Shown piece after piece: positions 45,522 through 56,520 of a DNA stretch of 64,000 bases; positions within the stretch are counted from its first letter, which is position 1; each line of letters begins with the position of its first letter. The DNA comes from Zychaea mexicana. Taxonomy: Eukaryota; Mucoromycota; Mucoromycetes; Mucorales; Lichtheimiaceae. The notes under the pieces were generated by a model. The model was not told where the DNA came from. It saw nothing but the letters and a program-made list of their open reading frames with translations, and searched no databases. The DNA lies in contig NW_026516709.1 in the NCBI RefSeq assembly GCF_025766255.1, positions 248,001 to 312,000 of the forward strand. Direction: 5' to 3'. The translations under genes were made by a program, and so were the position numbers.

Positions 45522-48500
45522 ATGCCTCACCGCGAACACTCTGTAGAAACCATCCGTCGCAGTAGCGAGGTCATGGGCAGCCTTCGGAAGCTGATGGTTG
45601 TCAATCGTGGTGTAAGTTCCTTGCCCCTCTCAAGATCATGACACATACAGAACCTTTTTGACACGGACACGTTGTTTTGCGAATACTAGGAAATTGCCAT
45701 CCGCGTTTTCCGTACAGCCCATGAACTGTCCATGCGTACGATCGCCATTTTCTCATATGAAGATCGATTGTCCATGCATCGATACAAGGTAACTCATTCC
45801 GAAATACGCGACAATGAGATCTTTTGCATTAACCAAGCGGGAATTCTAAAAAAAAAAAAAGGCCGACGAATCCTATCAAGTGGGCAAACTAGGTCAGTTT
45901 ACCCCTGTGGCTGCCTACTTGGCACAGGATGAAATTGTGCGTATTGCCAAAGAACATGGTGTTGCCATGATCCATCCAGGCTATGGCTTTTTGTCCGAGA
46001 ATGCAGCGTTCGCACGCAAGGTCGAGGCTGCTGGGATCACATTCATTGGCCCGGCTGCCAATGTGATTGAAAGTTTGGGTGACAAGACAAAGGCTAGACA
46101 AATCGGTAAAGTTTCAACAAAGAGAGATTGGGAAAGGATAGGAGGGGGGAAGGATGAAACACTTGTGTACACCCACGCCCCGTGCAGAAGTATGCACACA
46201 CATACACATACGGGGTTCGCGCATAAACAACCCTATAGAGCTTCAACACATAACCTTAAATCTCGAAGAAGAAAAAAACTCATGTAACTGTATCCCATGT
46301 AGCAATGGAATGTCAAGTACCTGTGGTGCCTGGTACGCCTGGTCCTGTTAGCGAATACTCGGAAGCTGTCACCTTTATCAAGGAGCATGGATTCCCTATC
46401 ATCATCAAGGCAGCCATGGGCGGTGGTGGTCGTGGTATGCGTGTTGTGCGTGACGAGGCATCGTTGGAAGACGCATTCACACGCGCCAAATCCGAAGCAC
46501 TTTCTGCCTTTGGCGACGGCACTGTGTTCATTGAGCGTTTTGTGGACAAGCCGCGCCACATTGAAGTACAGATTCTGGCCGATCGTGCCGGCAACGTCGT
46601 CCACCTGTTTGAGCGCGACTGTTCGGTCCAACGACGTCACCAAAAAGTCGTCGAGATCGCGCCTGCCAAGAACCTCGACAACACCGTGCGTGAAGCCATC
46701 CTGAACGACGCGGTCAAGATTGCCAAGCACGTCAAGTACAAGAATGCGGGCACGGCTGAATTCTTGGTCGATAACCAGAACCGACACTATTTCATTGAAA
46801 TCAATCCACGTATCCAGGTCGAGCATACGATCACCGAAGAAATCACAGGCATCGATATCGTCGCAGCCCAGATACAAATTGCTGCCGGTGCTTTGTTGCC
46901 CCAACTTGGATTGACCCAACAACGGATCCGTCAACGCGGATTTGCTATCCAGTGTCGCGTCACGACCGAGGATCCAGAGCTCAATTTCCAACCGGATACT
47001 GGCAAGATCGAAGTGTACCGGTCCTCTGGCGGTAATGGTGTACGTTTGGATGGTGGTGCAGGCTATGCCGGTGCGATCATTACGCCGCACTATGACTCGC
47101 TCCTCGTAAAGTGCACCTGCTCTGGCTCGACCTATGAAGTGGCTCGACGCAAGATTGTCCGCGCACTTGTCGAATTCCGTATCCGAGGCGTCAAAACAAA
47201 CATTCCGTTCTTGCAACGACTGCTGACGCATGACACGTTTATCAATGGAAACTGCTGGACCACGTTCATTGATGACACCCCGGATCTGTTCCGTCTGGTC
47301 CGCTACCAGAACCGTGCCCAGCGCATGCTCGGGTATCTCGGCGACGTTGTTGTCAACGGATCGCAGATCAAGGGCCAGTTGGGTGACCCGCAGTTGCATC
47401 ATGAAATCGAGGTGCCTGTCTTGCGCAACAACCATAGCAAGGGTCATGGCGATGCTTCGGCTCCATTAAAGGATGGCTGGCGCAAGATTCTGGTCGAGGA
47501 AGGACCCGAGGCCTTTGCCAAGGCGGTGAGAAAATACCCTGGTGTGCTTATCATGGACACCACGTGGCGCGATGCTCACCAAAGTTTGCTGGCAACACGT
47601 GTGCGCACTATCGGTACATTGTTTACAAAACATCCCCAACTTCTTCTATACTATTTCATCATCGTGGTGCGGGGAGGTTGCTAAACTGCTAAACCACTTT
47701 TGCTAGATTTACTGCGTATTGCGCCTGCCACTACCCACGCTCTTGCCAATGCCTTCTCCTTGGAAATGTGGGGCGGTGCCACCTTTGATGTCGCGATGCG
47801 CTTCTTGCACGAGGATCCTTGGGACCGTCTGATCAAACTTCGTGAAGCCGTGCCCAACGTTCCATTCCAGATGCTTCTGCGTGGCGCCAATGCCGTAGGC
47901 TACACGTCATACCCGGACAATGTTGTTTACGACTTTTGCGCCAAATCCGTCCAAGCCGGCATGGACATTTTCCGAGTCTTTGACTCGCTCAACTATGTCG
48001 AAAACATGAAGCTCGGCATTGATGCAGTCAAAAAGGCCGGTGGTGTCGTCGAAGCAGCCATCTGTTATTCCGGCGATGTCTCGAACCCGGAGAAAAAGAA
48101 ATACACCTTGGATTACTATCTTCAGCTGACCCAAGAACTGGTTAATGAGGGCATCCATATTTTGGGTATCAAGGATATGGCTGGTCTGTTGAAGCCGGAG
48201 GCAGCAAAGACGTTGGTCGGTGCCATCCGTGCAAAGTTCCCTGATTTGCCTATCCATGTCCACACGCACGACACGGCCGGTACGGGTGTTGCTAGTATGC
48301 TGGCAGCTGCTGCTGCAGGTGCTGATGTTGTCGATGCTGCCCTCGATGCCATGTCTGGCATGACCTCGCAGCCTGCTATGGGTGCTTTAGTCGCTGCGCT
48401 CGAACAGACCAACATGGGCACCGGGATTCGCATGGAGGATATCCAAGCATTGAATTCGTATTGGGAACAGGCCCGTCTCCTGTATTCTTGTTTTGAAGCC

Positions 48501-49490
48501 AATGTCAAGGCGGCAGACTCTGGAGTGTATGACCACGAAATGCCTGGCGGTCAATACACCAACCTGATGTTCCAAGCACAGCAGCTCGGCTTGGGCACCC
48601 AATGGCGACAGATCAAGATTGCCTATGAAGAAGCCAACCAATTGTGCGGTGATGTCGTCAAGGTTACTCCATCCAGTAAGGTCGTTGGCGATCTTGCTCA
48701 GTTTATGGTGACCAACAGCCTGACTGGCAAGGATGTTGAGGAGCGTGCACGTAGCTTGTCATTCCCTACTTCGGTCGTCGAGTTCTTCCAGGGCTATCTT
48801 GGACAGCCTTATGGTGGTTTCCCTGAACCTTTGCGTTCCAACATTATCCGCGACTTACCACGCATTGACGGGCGACCTGGCGCATCCATGCCACCCATGG
48901 ATCTGGCCAAACTCAAGGACGAACTGGTCGAAAAATACGGCAGCGGTATCCGCGACTATGATGTTCTTTCCGCTGCGTTGTACCCCAAGGTCTTTGCCGA
49001 TTACCGCGAGATGGTCCAACAGCACGGCGACATGTCGGTGATTCCTACCCGCTATTTCCTGCGCAAGCCTGAAGTCGGTGAAGAATTCCACATTGAGATC
49101 GAGGAAGGCAAGACGTTGATTATCAAGCTGTTGGCAGTCGGATCCATCAGCGGTGACGGCAAGCGTGATGTCTACTTTGAATTGAACGGTGAGGCGCGTG
49201 CCATCAGTATCACCGACAAGAGTGCTGCTATTGAAAAGGTGACGCGCGAGAAGGCCAAGTCATCCAACCCAGGTGATGTCGGTGCACCCATGTCGGGCGT
49301 CGTTATCGAAGTACGTGCCAAGGAAGGCGCTCATCTCAAGGCAGGTGACCCTGTTTGTGTATTGAGTGCCATGAAGATGGAAACGGTCGTGACAACGCCA
49401 GTGGCTGGTAAGGTCGAGACGGTGCCAATTCAGGAAGGCGATTCGCTCTCCTCGGGAGATTTGGTTGCTCGACTCGTCAAGGACAGTTAA
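45522..49490 (+). CDS. PYC1: Pyruvate carboxylase
   Basis: Five exons (45522-45611, 45690-45788, 45862-46105, 46303-47613, 47707-49490) give 1175 residues, full length. This cytosolic biotin enzyme makes oxaloacetate from pyruvate, bicarbonate and ATP. The N-terminal biotin carboxylase domain has KLMVVNRGEIAIRV, HPGYGFLSENAAFA, the ATP-binding GGGGRGMR, and EINPRIQVEHT. The carboxyltransferase domain has DTTWRDAHQSLLATR, FEVWGG-like SLEMWGGATFDVAMRF, and VHTHDTAG. The C-terminal biotin carrier domain carries AMKMET with the biotinylated Lys near residue 1138. Introns cluster in the first kilobase plus one at 47614-47706. The intron 2 acceptor follows a run of A instead of pyrimidines. A pyrimidine-rich leader precedes the start. 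No lesion was seen. Confidence 0.97.
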
Positions 49491-50059
49491 ATGGTGAATT
49501 AGTAGCATAGTAATACGGTATTCGTAAAAACATAAACACATATCCATCCCTCTTTTCTTCTCCACTGAGCATTAGCATTCCTCATTTCTGTCGTCTCCCT
49601 GCAATATGTTCCATTTCATCTCGAACACTTCTTTCTTCTTTTCTTCAACCATCTCTTGATAATCAAAAATATAATGAAATAATTAAACGCAGTTTGTAAC
49701 TTTTAGTGATTGTGAAGGTGTTTTTATTTGTTAGGAGGTACCAATGATAGCTGAGACACGTGTAAATGATATTTGGATGTTATGTATTTCCATGAAGACG
49801 ATGAGTAAAAACACAAAATCAAATGGTCTTCTTTCTACAATGTTCTCTCGTATGAAGCATCAAAGGAGTTTACAAACTGAATAAGATCCATTTTGAGGCG
49901 GGAACTTTGTTCAAAAAGGTACTATGCGCATTTGTTGATAAACAGGATCGGCAAGTCATCATCTATCATTAACACTATTGTTGTATGTATTTCAAGGTTC
50001 TTATATAAATGGAGCTATCTTGAAAAGACCTCTCATAGGTACATCAAAGTACACGCCCT
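49491..50059. other. 3' region of pyruvate carboxylase and spacer
   Basis: Pyrimidine-rich then AT-rich sequence. No exon recognised before the start of the gene relic on the reverse strand. Confidence 0.4.
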
Positions 50060-50965
50060 CTAAAAAAGATCAGCTCTATCCGCGTAATGATCTAACTCTT
50101 TGAAACCTTTCTTGATATCCATAGGCTTGGCGTTCCACACGAATTCCGAGACAGCTTGGGCGCCCCTGTCATTTACAACTTTGTGCTATCATATTCTAGA
50201 ATTCGTGGCGACTCTTCGAGCTGATCGTAGTAGGTGTCCGCAATATGGAACAAAGGTCCGTCTTGAGGCAAATCGATGCTGTGTAGTAGCGATCAACGAC
50301 CATTTGCCATAACAGGAGTCCTGTCAGATCTGGACACGCCATTGTTTGTTCGGAGACCTTGACCATTAAAGTAAATATACTATTATCAGCAGAACCCTTT
50401 GGCGGCGCTCGGCGGTCTATTGATGCACACAATCCAACTCTATGCAACAGCTGCGATATGAGCACCTGTAGAATTACTGCGTACAGTCGCGTACCAACAC
50501 ATCTTTGAGCATTTTCCTGTAGAAGGCGATAACTTCGTTAGGGGAAAAATGAATAAACTTACGACAACACTAGAGTATTAGCTACAGGTAGTAAAGGACT
50601 ATATGATATCAAGGAAAAGCACATTGTTTTCCCGTCGATTCAAACAAAGTTTTATTTGGATGTTGTTCCACACTCTCTACAACGCGGAACTCTCCAGTAT
50701 ATGAAATATCATAGCATTCTTGGAGTACTAGAATATAGGTTCCGTGAGAGCCCAAAACGGTTGATGAGCTTTTGCTCTAGGTGCACCGTAGCCCTAGTTT
50801 GGTTTTGCTTTGGTACACTGTTTAAAGAAACAGCCAAGCAGAAAAACCTTACAATACATACCAGCACAAGCCTCAATACGTGGGTTGGTTGCGATCCCTA
50901 ACCACCAGCGCCAAATGTCAACTCGTGTCACACCAAACAGTAGGGGAGGTCCATCGCGGTCTCCA

Positions 50966-50980
50966 TTGATGGTATTATAT
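50966..50980 (+). repeat. Target site duplication, left copy
   Basis: TTGATGGTATTATAT, identical to 51594-51608; it abuts the poly(A) tail end of the LINE fragment. Confidence 0.85.
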
Positions 50981-51593
50981 ATTTTTTTTTTTTATGGCCT
51001 GGAAGCAAAATTTTATTTCCAACAGAGTGTACAGAGGAGTGACTGACTATTGGGTGTGAATACATGTATGAGAAAATGAGGAACAGAGAAGTGACGGAAA
51101 GAGAAAACTATTTATATGTGCGGTGGTAGATGGCAGTGGCATGAGCAGCGACTGCCTGCGGAATGAAAGGATGGTCGTCGAATATGAAAGACCAATGTGC
51201 TGACCAGATCGCTTGAATGATGGCGATGCAGAGAAGAGCGGTTTTGGGTTGGGAGCAAGAGCGGCGTGCGAAGATAGCAGTCTTCATCGCATGTGCGATA
51301 GCCGGCAGGTGTGGATCGGCATAGTGGAACGGTGCCCAAGCCAGTCGCCACACTAGTTCTTTTTTTGGGCAATAATACAGGAAGTGATTAGTATCTTCGA
51401 CGGGCGCAAGGCACAAGCGACAGCTTGGTGAGGGAAGAAAAGCTGGTGCTATGCGGTGGACTCTCGAGGCTGTCGGTAGGTGGTTGTGAAGTAGACGGTA
51501 CCAAATGTTGCGGCCTTGGTGTTCTGTTGGGATCTGCCAGAAGTTGGACCATGCAATGTTGACGTCGGGTGATGTGGCTGGAGTGAGGAGGTT
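50981..51593 (-). mobile_element. 5'-truncated LINE (non-LTR retrotransposon), recent insertion
   Basis: A 613-bp insert in reverse orientation. From its truncated 5' end at 51593 an uninterrupted frame runs to a stop at 51108. It encodes the C-terminal part of a LINE reverse transcriptase polyprotein (NIAWSNFWQIPTEHQGRNIW, RVHRIAPAF). This includes the zinc-binding zf-RVT signature CRLCLAPVEDTNHFLYYCP and the following Trp-rich helix. After a 114-bp 3' untranslated region comes a 12-base poly(A) tail (T run 50982-50993 on the given strand). Perfect 15-bp direct repeats flank the insert. Open frame, intact tail and perfect duplication all indicate a young, dead-on-arrival copy made by target-primed reverse transcription; an active parent should exist elsewhere in the genome. 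Confidence 0.93.
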
Positions 51594-51608
51594 GATGGTA
51601 TTATATTA
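51594..51608 (+). repeat. Target site duplication, right copy
   Basis: Identical to 50966-50980; it abuts the truncated 5' end of the LINE fragment. Confidence 0.85.
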
Positions 51609-51947
51609 GTAAGAATGAGCTTGAATTAGATGAAAATCATCAGGAGAGCCCCTAAATAAAAGATACCAAGATATTTTCTCTCACACAGGTCGTCGATAAA
51701 TTGCTAATACATACCAATGGAAGTTGATAAGTGTGCATTAGATGATAAACCAGTCTAGATAGGACATCCACATATCGCTGCACTTAACATAAGAGTACTT
51801 GCTAAACGCCATTGTAGCACTTGAATAACTGAAGGAGAATATTAGATAGCGGAATTTCTTAAGTGTATATTTATTACGTAGAGCCTGAATAGATACAATG
51901 GCAGAAAGTTGCTCACTTGTCTTTTCTACAATGTCCTCTTTGAAATA

Positions 51948-52973
51948 TTATTCGCGCTTTTGCTGAATACAACCACCTTGTTTAACATCATTAGTTTAGA
52001 TCATCATCACTATGTATTTTCAGATAGCGAACAGATATATTTGATAAAACTTATAGATACAGTGTATAACCAAGACATCTTTCAGTAAAGCATCTATCCC
52101 TAAGAAGAACGTACAGTTGGAAGGATTGAAAGGAATAAATTTATACGTTCTTTTTTTGGCTATTACGTTTTAAGGCCAGAATTTTGTCCACGGGTGGTAT
52201 CTTGGAAAGCATAGTTTGATAGGTAAATCTGGAAGATGATTGTATATCTCATTGCCACCAGTAAGCAATCGCTCTTACTTACTGACCCATACCGCTTGCA
52301 TACAACTGCTAAGCAGTCTCAAATTGATCTAGTGGTACTCACTTATAAAAACAGTAAAATTGAAGGAAAGATGTTCACTGTCACTACTACGAACACAAGA
52401 TATATTTATCGAATTTCTCAAGGTGTACTTCATTGCGACAAGCAAGAGGAACTCTCTCCCGCGGGATGGAGGGTAATATATTTAAAAATTAGCTGAGTGA
52501 TCTGCAGCATGCAGCAGTGACATTTAAGCATCCTTTATGTACAATTATGTGATTAGGATCAAAACAATGGTCCATTTATAGCGGCTCACACATATATGGA
52601 AAAGAAACCAGCTGACCAGTGCGTTGCACCCCACGAAACAATTTTTTTTAAACGCTGTAAGTCACGTATAATGTTAGGTTAAAGTAAAGTATATTATATG
52701 ATGAAGAATGCATTAGGTCAATGTAAATATAAATATATAATGGAGATAGTACTTGTACTGTTGAATATAAAATACATGCAAGGAGACGAGACGAGGCGGG
52801 GTTAAGAAACAAAAATATACAAGAAAGAAAGACAGAAAAGAAGGGGAACGAGGGGATAAACTATACTGGTTTGCACGGATAAAAGATAGAGAGTTGGCTG
52901 CAATAGCAGCAGCAGCAGCAGCAGCAGCAGAAACAGCAGCCATGGATGTCGTATACATGGTATGTTCAAGTTC
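51948..52973. other. Intergenic region with a weak protein-like frame
   Basis: A forward frame at 52236-52496 (LLLTDPYRLHTTAKQSQIDL, then TTTNTRYIYRISQGVLHCD) is unusually protein-like for this AT-rich region, but no start context, partner exon or family was found. It may be another relic. The remainder is AT-rich spacer. Confidence 0.3.
52905..52930 (+). repeat. CAG trinucleotide run
   Basis: About eight CAG units in the region downstream of the small reverse-strand membrane protein gene. Confidence 0.8.
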
Positions 52974-53661
52974 CTACAGTGACGACTCCTTGAACTTGGC
53001 TTTCCTTTTTTGATCAGCCACAATCATTTTGTTATATTGAATACTCGTGGGATTGCCACCACCACCACTACCACCAGCAGTAGGATATTATATATAGGGG
53101 AGCGGTTTAACCAGTGTACGAACTCATCAGAGGAGAAATAAGGAGGGATTAGTGACAGTTGCTGTTGACGAGAGGCGGGATCGGGAGGAGTTGTTGATGA
53201 AGTATAATAAATTTTCTTTCTTGTTTCCTTTTATGCGCATCGAGTATGGACGAACAAACGTCTTGATGGTGCTGATGTTGAGAGTGTAGATAATGATTCG
53301 GGTGCGTTATTGAGCAACCGGAGATGATCCAAGGGACCGTTTGGATGGGATGCTGCTGATTCCATGAGAAGCTTAGGAAACCCTGTCCGATGATGGTGAC
53401 CTAATGAATCTTTAAAAAGCAATCCTTTTCTTCTTAGCAATCATATCATGCTGCTTGTTGTATAGCTGCTTGAAACAACGATGAACGGGAACGTTATTTA
53501 CCCATCCATGCCGACATGCACTTTGTGAGGACCTGGGCAGCACTGTCCCCAAAACCAAGGAAACTGGCTGTACCGAATACCAGGCCGGCTGTAATGCTAA
53601 TAGCGCCTCCGATGAATGCTCGATGTGTTGTAGAGTGTTGCATGGCTACAGCGGCATTCAT
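52974..53661 (-). CDS. Small membrane protein, intron structure unresolved
   Basis: The first exon (53661-53502) begins MNAAVAMQHSTTHRAFIGGA and contains one hydrophobic helix (ISITAGLVFGTASFLGF) before a donor GTAAAT. A second protein-like block (GLLFKDSLGHHHRTGFPKLL, from 53424 downward) joins in frame using acceptor AAAAG and ends at 53231, giving 117 residues. A third coding-looking block, GGGNPTSIQYNKMIVADQKR to KFKESSL and a TAG at 52974, follows an acceptor GGTAG at about 53067. It would add a charged C-terminus if a donor near 53326 is used. If intron 1 is retained, the protein ends after 54 residues. The product is not recognised; a single N-terminal helix suggests an organelle or ER membrane protein. 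Confidence 0.45.
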
Positions 53662-56520
53662 GATGATGATTTCGTTTTTCTTTAATATGTAGTGTTGAAC
53701 GAAGAGGTACGACGACGACGATGGCAAAAATGGTAGAAGAAGGAGAAAGAAAGATACACAAAACACACACACAAATAAAGGGGACGCAATTTTTTAAAAA
53801 AAAAGTTTTTCTCTCTCTTTTCCGCACGCGCGCAATGTTTGAGAGATATACTGCATTTGTAATAAATCATAGAGCCACAATCTGAGCAAGAAATTCCCAA
53901 CAACTGCAATGTTATGCATGAGGGTTTCTTTGCAACCTATTCTTGGGGCTTTTCTCTGCAAGCCGGCCATCAAGGATTGAGTTTCTCCGCAAACGCCCGA
54001 ACGTTGGCTTTGCTCGCTTGCTGGATAAATTCAAATGTTTACTGTCTTTTCTATGTGGATGTCGCTACACTTTATTCCAAAAAACAAGTGCTGACGAATC
54101 TTGAAATTTCATTACAGTCGAAGAAAGTGCTTTTCTTCTTCTACCGTTGATTTGTGCTGTCAATAACAGACATGCACAGTGCATTGATTCGTCTTATTAA
54201 GGAAAATCTAAAGTTTTCCCTCGACCTTTTTTACATTTAACACTTTCGAATATAAACGTGGCTAAACGTGCATGAGTTCACTTGACTGTTGGATCGACAA
54301 CGGTGCTGATGATACTGCTAATGTATCCTCAATTTCTCTCTCGCTCTCTGTCTGTACGTGTGGTATAGTCAAAAGACCGAATAAAATCAAAAGTATAACC
54401 GCGCAAGTGTGTATAAGCGGAACCCTGCTATATAAACTTACTCCAAGGTTTCCCGATAACCTGTATATATCATCGTACATTTTCGCTCCTATTTTTTTCA
54501 TCTAGTGATATATAATACTTTAATGTCTAGAAGAAACGGGACGACAGGTGATCACTATGTTTCTTGGCACAGGATCTTTCTAGTTATTCGAACTATATTT
54601 CAAAGCCCTTGAAAAAACCCCTCCTTCATATGCATCCAGGGCAAGCAGTAAAATCACAAGAGCCCTGGGATGAAAAGGAGGAGAACAATACTTTCAGTCC
54701 TTAGCTAGCTACTATATATACGTCATCATCGTCACCATTGTCTTGTGGCGTTTTACCCATCCAGCACAAAGTTCACCAACAGCAACAGTAACGATATCCA
54801 TCCTCCTTCTTCCCCCCCACCAACCTATGTATGATACAGCTGTGCCGACTGTCACCAAGTGTAGCCGTTATGCAACAGATGTAGTAGAGACTAGCACATT
54901 TTATAAACATTACATAGTTTTACATACGCACATATTCCAGCATTTCGGTCAACTTTAACTGTTAGGCCAGCGTCTAAAAACAAACAAAAACCTTAAAGTT
55001 TTACTGTTACAATGAAGAAAGGTTTTACTATTGTGTTATAAGACTTCTTGGGTGAAGGTTCCAAACTTAAATATCTTTTAACGTACAAGTATATAGATGC
55101 ATCATGTAATACAAAGCTATAGTAAATGTTAATGCAATGAAGACGATCCCCACACATGGATGCTAACTATACAATATTATATTTGCTTTTTTGTGTGCTC
55201 CATATTAGAGACATGATATATGCCAACTTTTATGATTCTTATGAGCAAAATTACCTTTGTGTGTACTTTTTGTAAAAGCACCTTGTTAAGCTTAAATCAC
55301 ATACAGTATCTGTGGATTGCGTACCAAAATATATATAAGCCTGATTGTAAGTCACAATACATTCTAATAATAAATTTAATCGACATTCGATCCTACAAAC
55401 ATTCTCTATTTGCATCTCTTTTAGAGTGCAGGGAAGACGAGAGTTACGATCTACAGCCGCGATTAGATTTTGTTACTGTAATTCTGCCATAATTATATCT
55501 GCCACTGAAATTTCCCTCACGCCTTTCAGGCGCCATGATGTAAAAAAACGCTCTGCCAACCATCAGGAAAGTCCTGTATTTGGGGTTTCTTATGAAGAAT
55601 AACATAGTTTTAATTGCAAACTTGTGAGGATTTCGTTCTGTATTTTTTTTTCGTTTTAATGTTTATGGATAACGGTAAACCCGATCATTATTTGCAATTT
55701 TGTGAGGACATTGCAGTGCATTAACCGAGGAGGTTGACCCTAGTACAGTAAAAGCGGTTGTACGGCTTACACCAACAAGGTTGTTACAGAGATTTGTGAT
55801 TCCCACTGCACAAACAATCAGACCGAGTGAGAATTGCCCCACTCTTTTCAAAGGGTTCTTCGGGCTTCTTCGACTTATGTGTCGTATCAGCACGACGCTG
55901 AAATATCTCAAGGGACCTTGAAGGATGCACGGCAGACTGCACAGCAAATTCAACACTCGAAGGCATAAATAGCGAGTTACCGTACGGATATGATACCTAC
56001 GTCAAAGATAAGTTGGTTTAAAACATGTATGGAAATACTACCCATATCGGTTTTTGAGTATTTTTTATCTTCAGATAACGCTACTGGAGATTTGTCAATG
56101 AATAAGTTTTTAGTGAACAACGGTGCTGGATGGGTCTTAATGGGATATGCAAAGAGCTGATAATTATCCTTTGTTATCTTTGTGTCCTGTATAAATATTC
56201 GTGTATTGCTTCAATACCAATATCATAAATGATGAGACTGTTTGTTGACCCGGAAAAGGTTTACCAGAGAGCTCTGTGATCAAGCTGTTGACATGGATAA
56301 CCGAAACACACCCAGTGCAGTGGTGTATGGTGTACAACGCGTCGCGGTATTACTATCATTAGCGTTGTTTCACAAAAAGTTAAAATAAAGAGCGCTGTCC
56401 CAAATAAATTTGCAGCGATCCTTCAAGTTGTATTGCTGTCCGTGTTTTTGCTTTTTTCCCCATTCTCCCTCTTCTCCTCCCACCTGTTCCCCTCCCATTC
56501 GTTCCACTTCCACTAGAACT
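53662..56520. other. Gene-poor intergenic region
   Basis: Nearly 3 kb of AT-rich sequence. It holds the pogo-like repeat remnant at 55655-55750. It also has a 32-codon forward frame at about 56294 (MDNRNTPSAVVYGVQRVAVL) that would be an upstream open frame of the P450 transcript if transcription starts that far out. No gene is supported. Confidence 0.35.
55655..55750. repeat. Possible terminal repeat remnant of a pogo-like DNA transposon
   Basis: The segment starting GGTAAACCCGATCATTATTT and continuing with TTGTGAGGACATTG, then CGAGGAGGTTGACC, resembles the long terminal inverted repeats of pogo/Tigger-type elements. A weaker parallel copy of its TTGCAA..TTGTGAGGA core lies about 80 bases upstream (near 55612). 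No partner end or transposase was found, so this may be a solo remnant. Confidence 0.3.

Larger units (their letters stand above)
50060..51947 (-). pseudogene. Shredded multi-exon gene, family not recognised
   Basis: On the reverse strand, protein-like segments follow one another in changing frames. They are: 51947-51741 (EDIVEKTSEQLSAIVSIQAL to MWMSYLDWFII, then TAA); 50965-50850 (GDRDGPPLLFGVTRVDIWRW, ending at a donor GTATGT); 50790-50600 (GSHGTYILVLQECYDISYTG); 50510-50280 (ENAQRCVGTRLYAVILQVLI to VVDRYYTAS); 50290-50180 (IDLPQDGPLFHIADTYYDQL); and 50165-50060 (VNDRGAQAVSEFVWNAKPMD, ending RADLF). Some splice signals survive, for instance a CTAAC branch and TACAG acceptor before ENAQR. 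In-frame stops and at least two frameshifts break the coding sequence, and a LINE fragment is inserted between the first two segments. The segments may belong to one gene, but I cannot name it. Confidence 0.55.

Noticed and set aside
46233..47447. A 404-codon reverse-strand open frame
   Set aside because: It is the antisense shadow of pyruvate carboxylase, whose codon bias leaves the complementary strand open; the forward frame has all the enzyme motifs.
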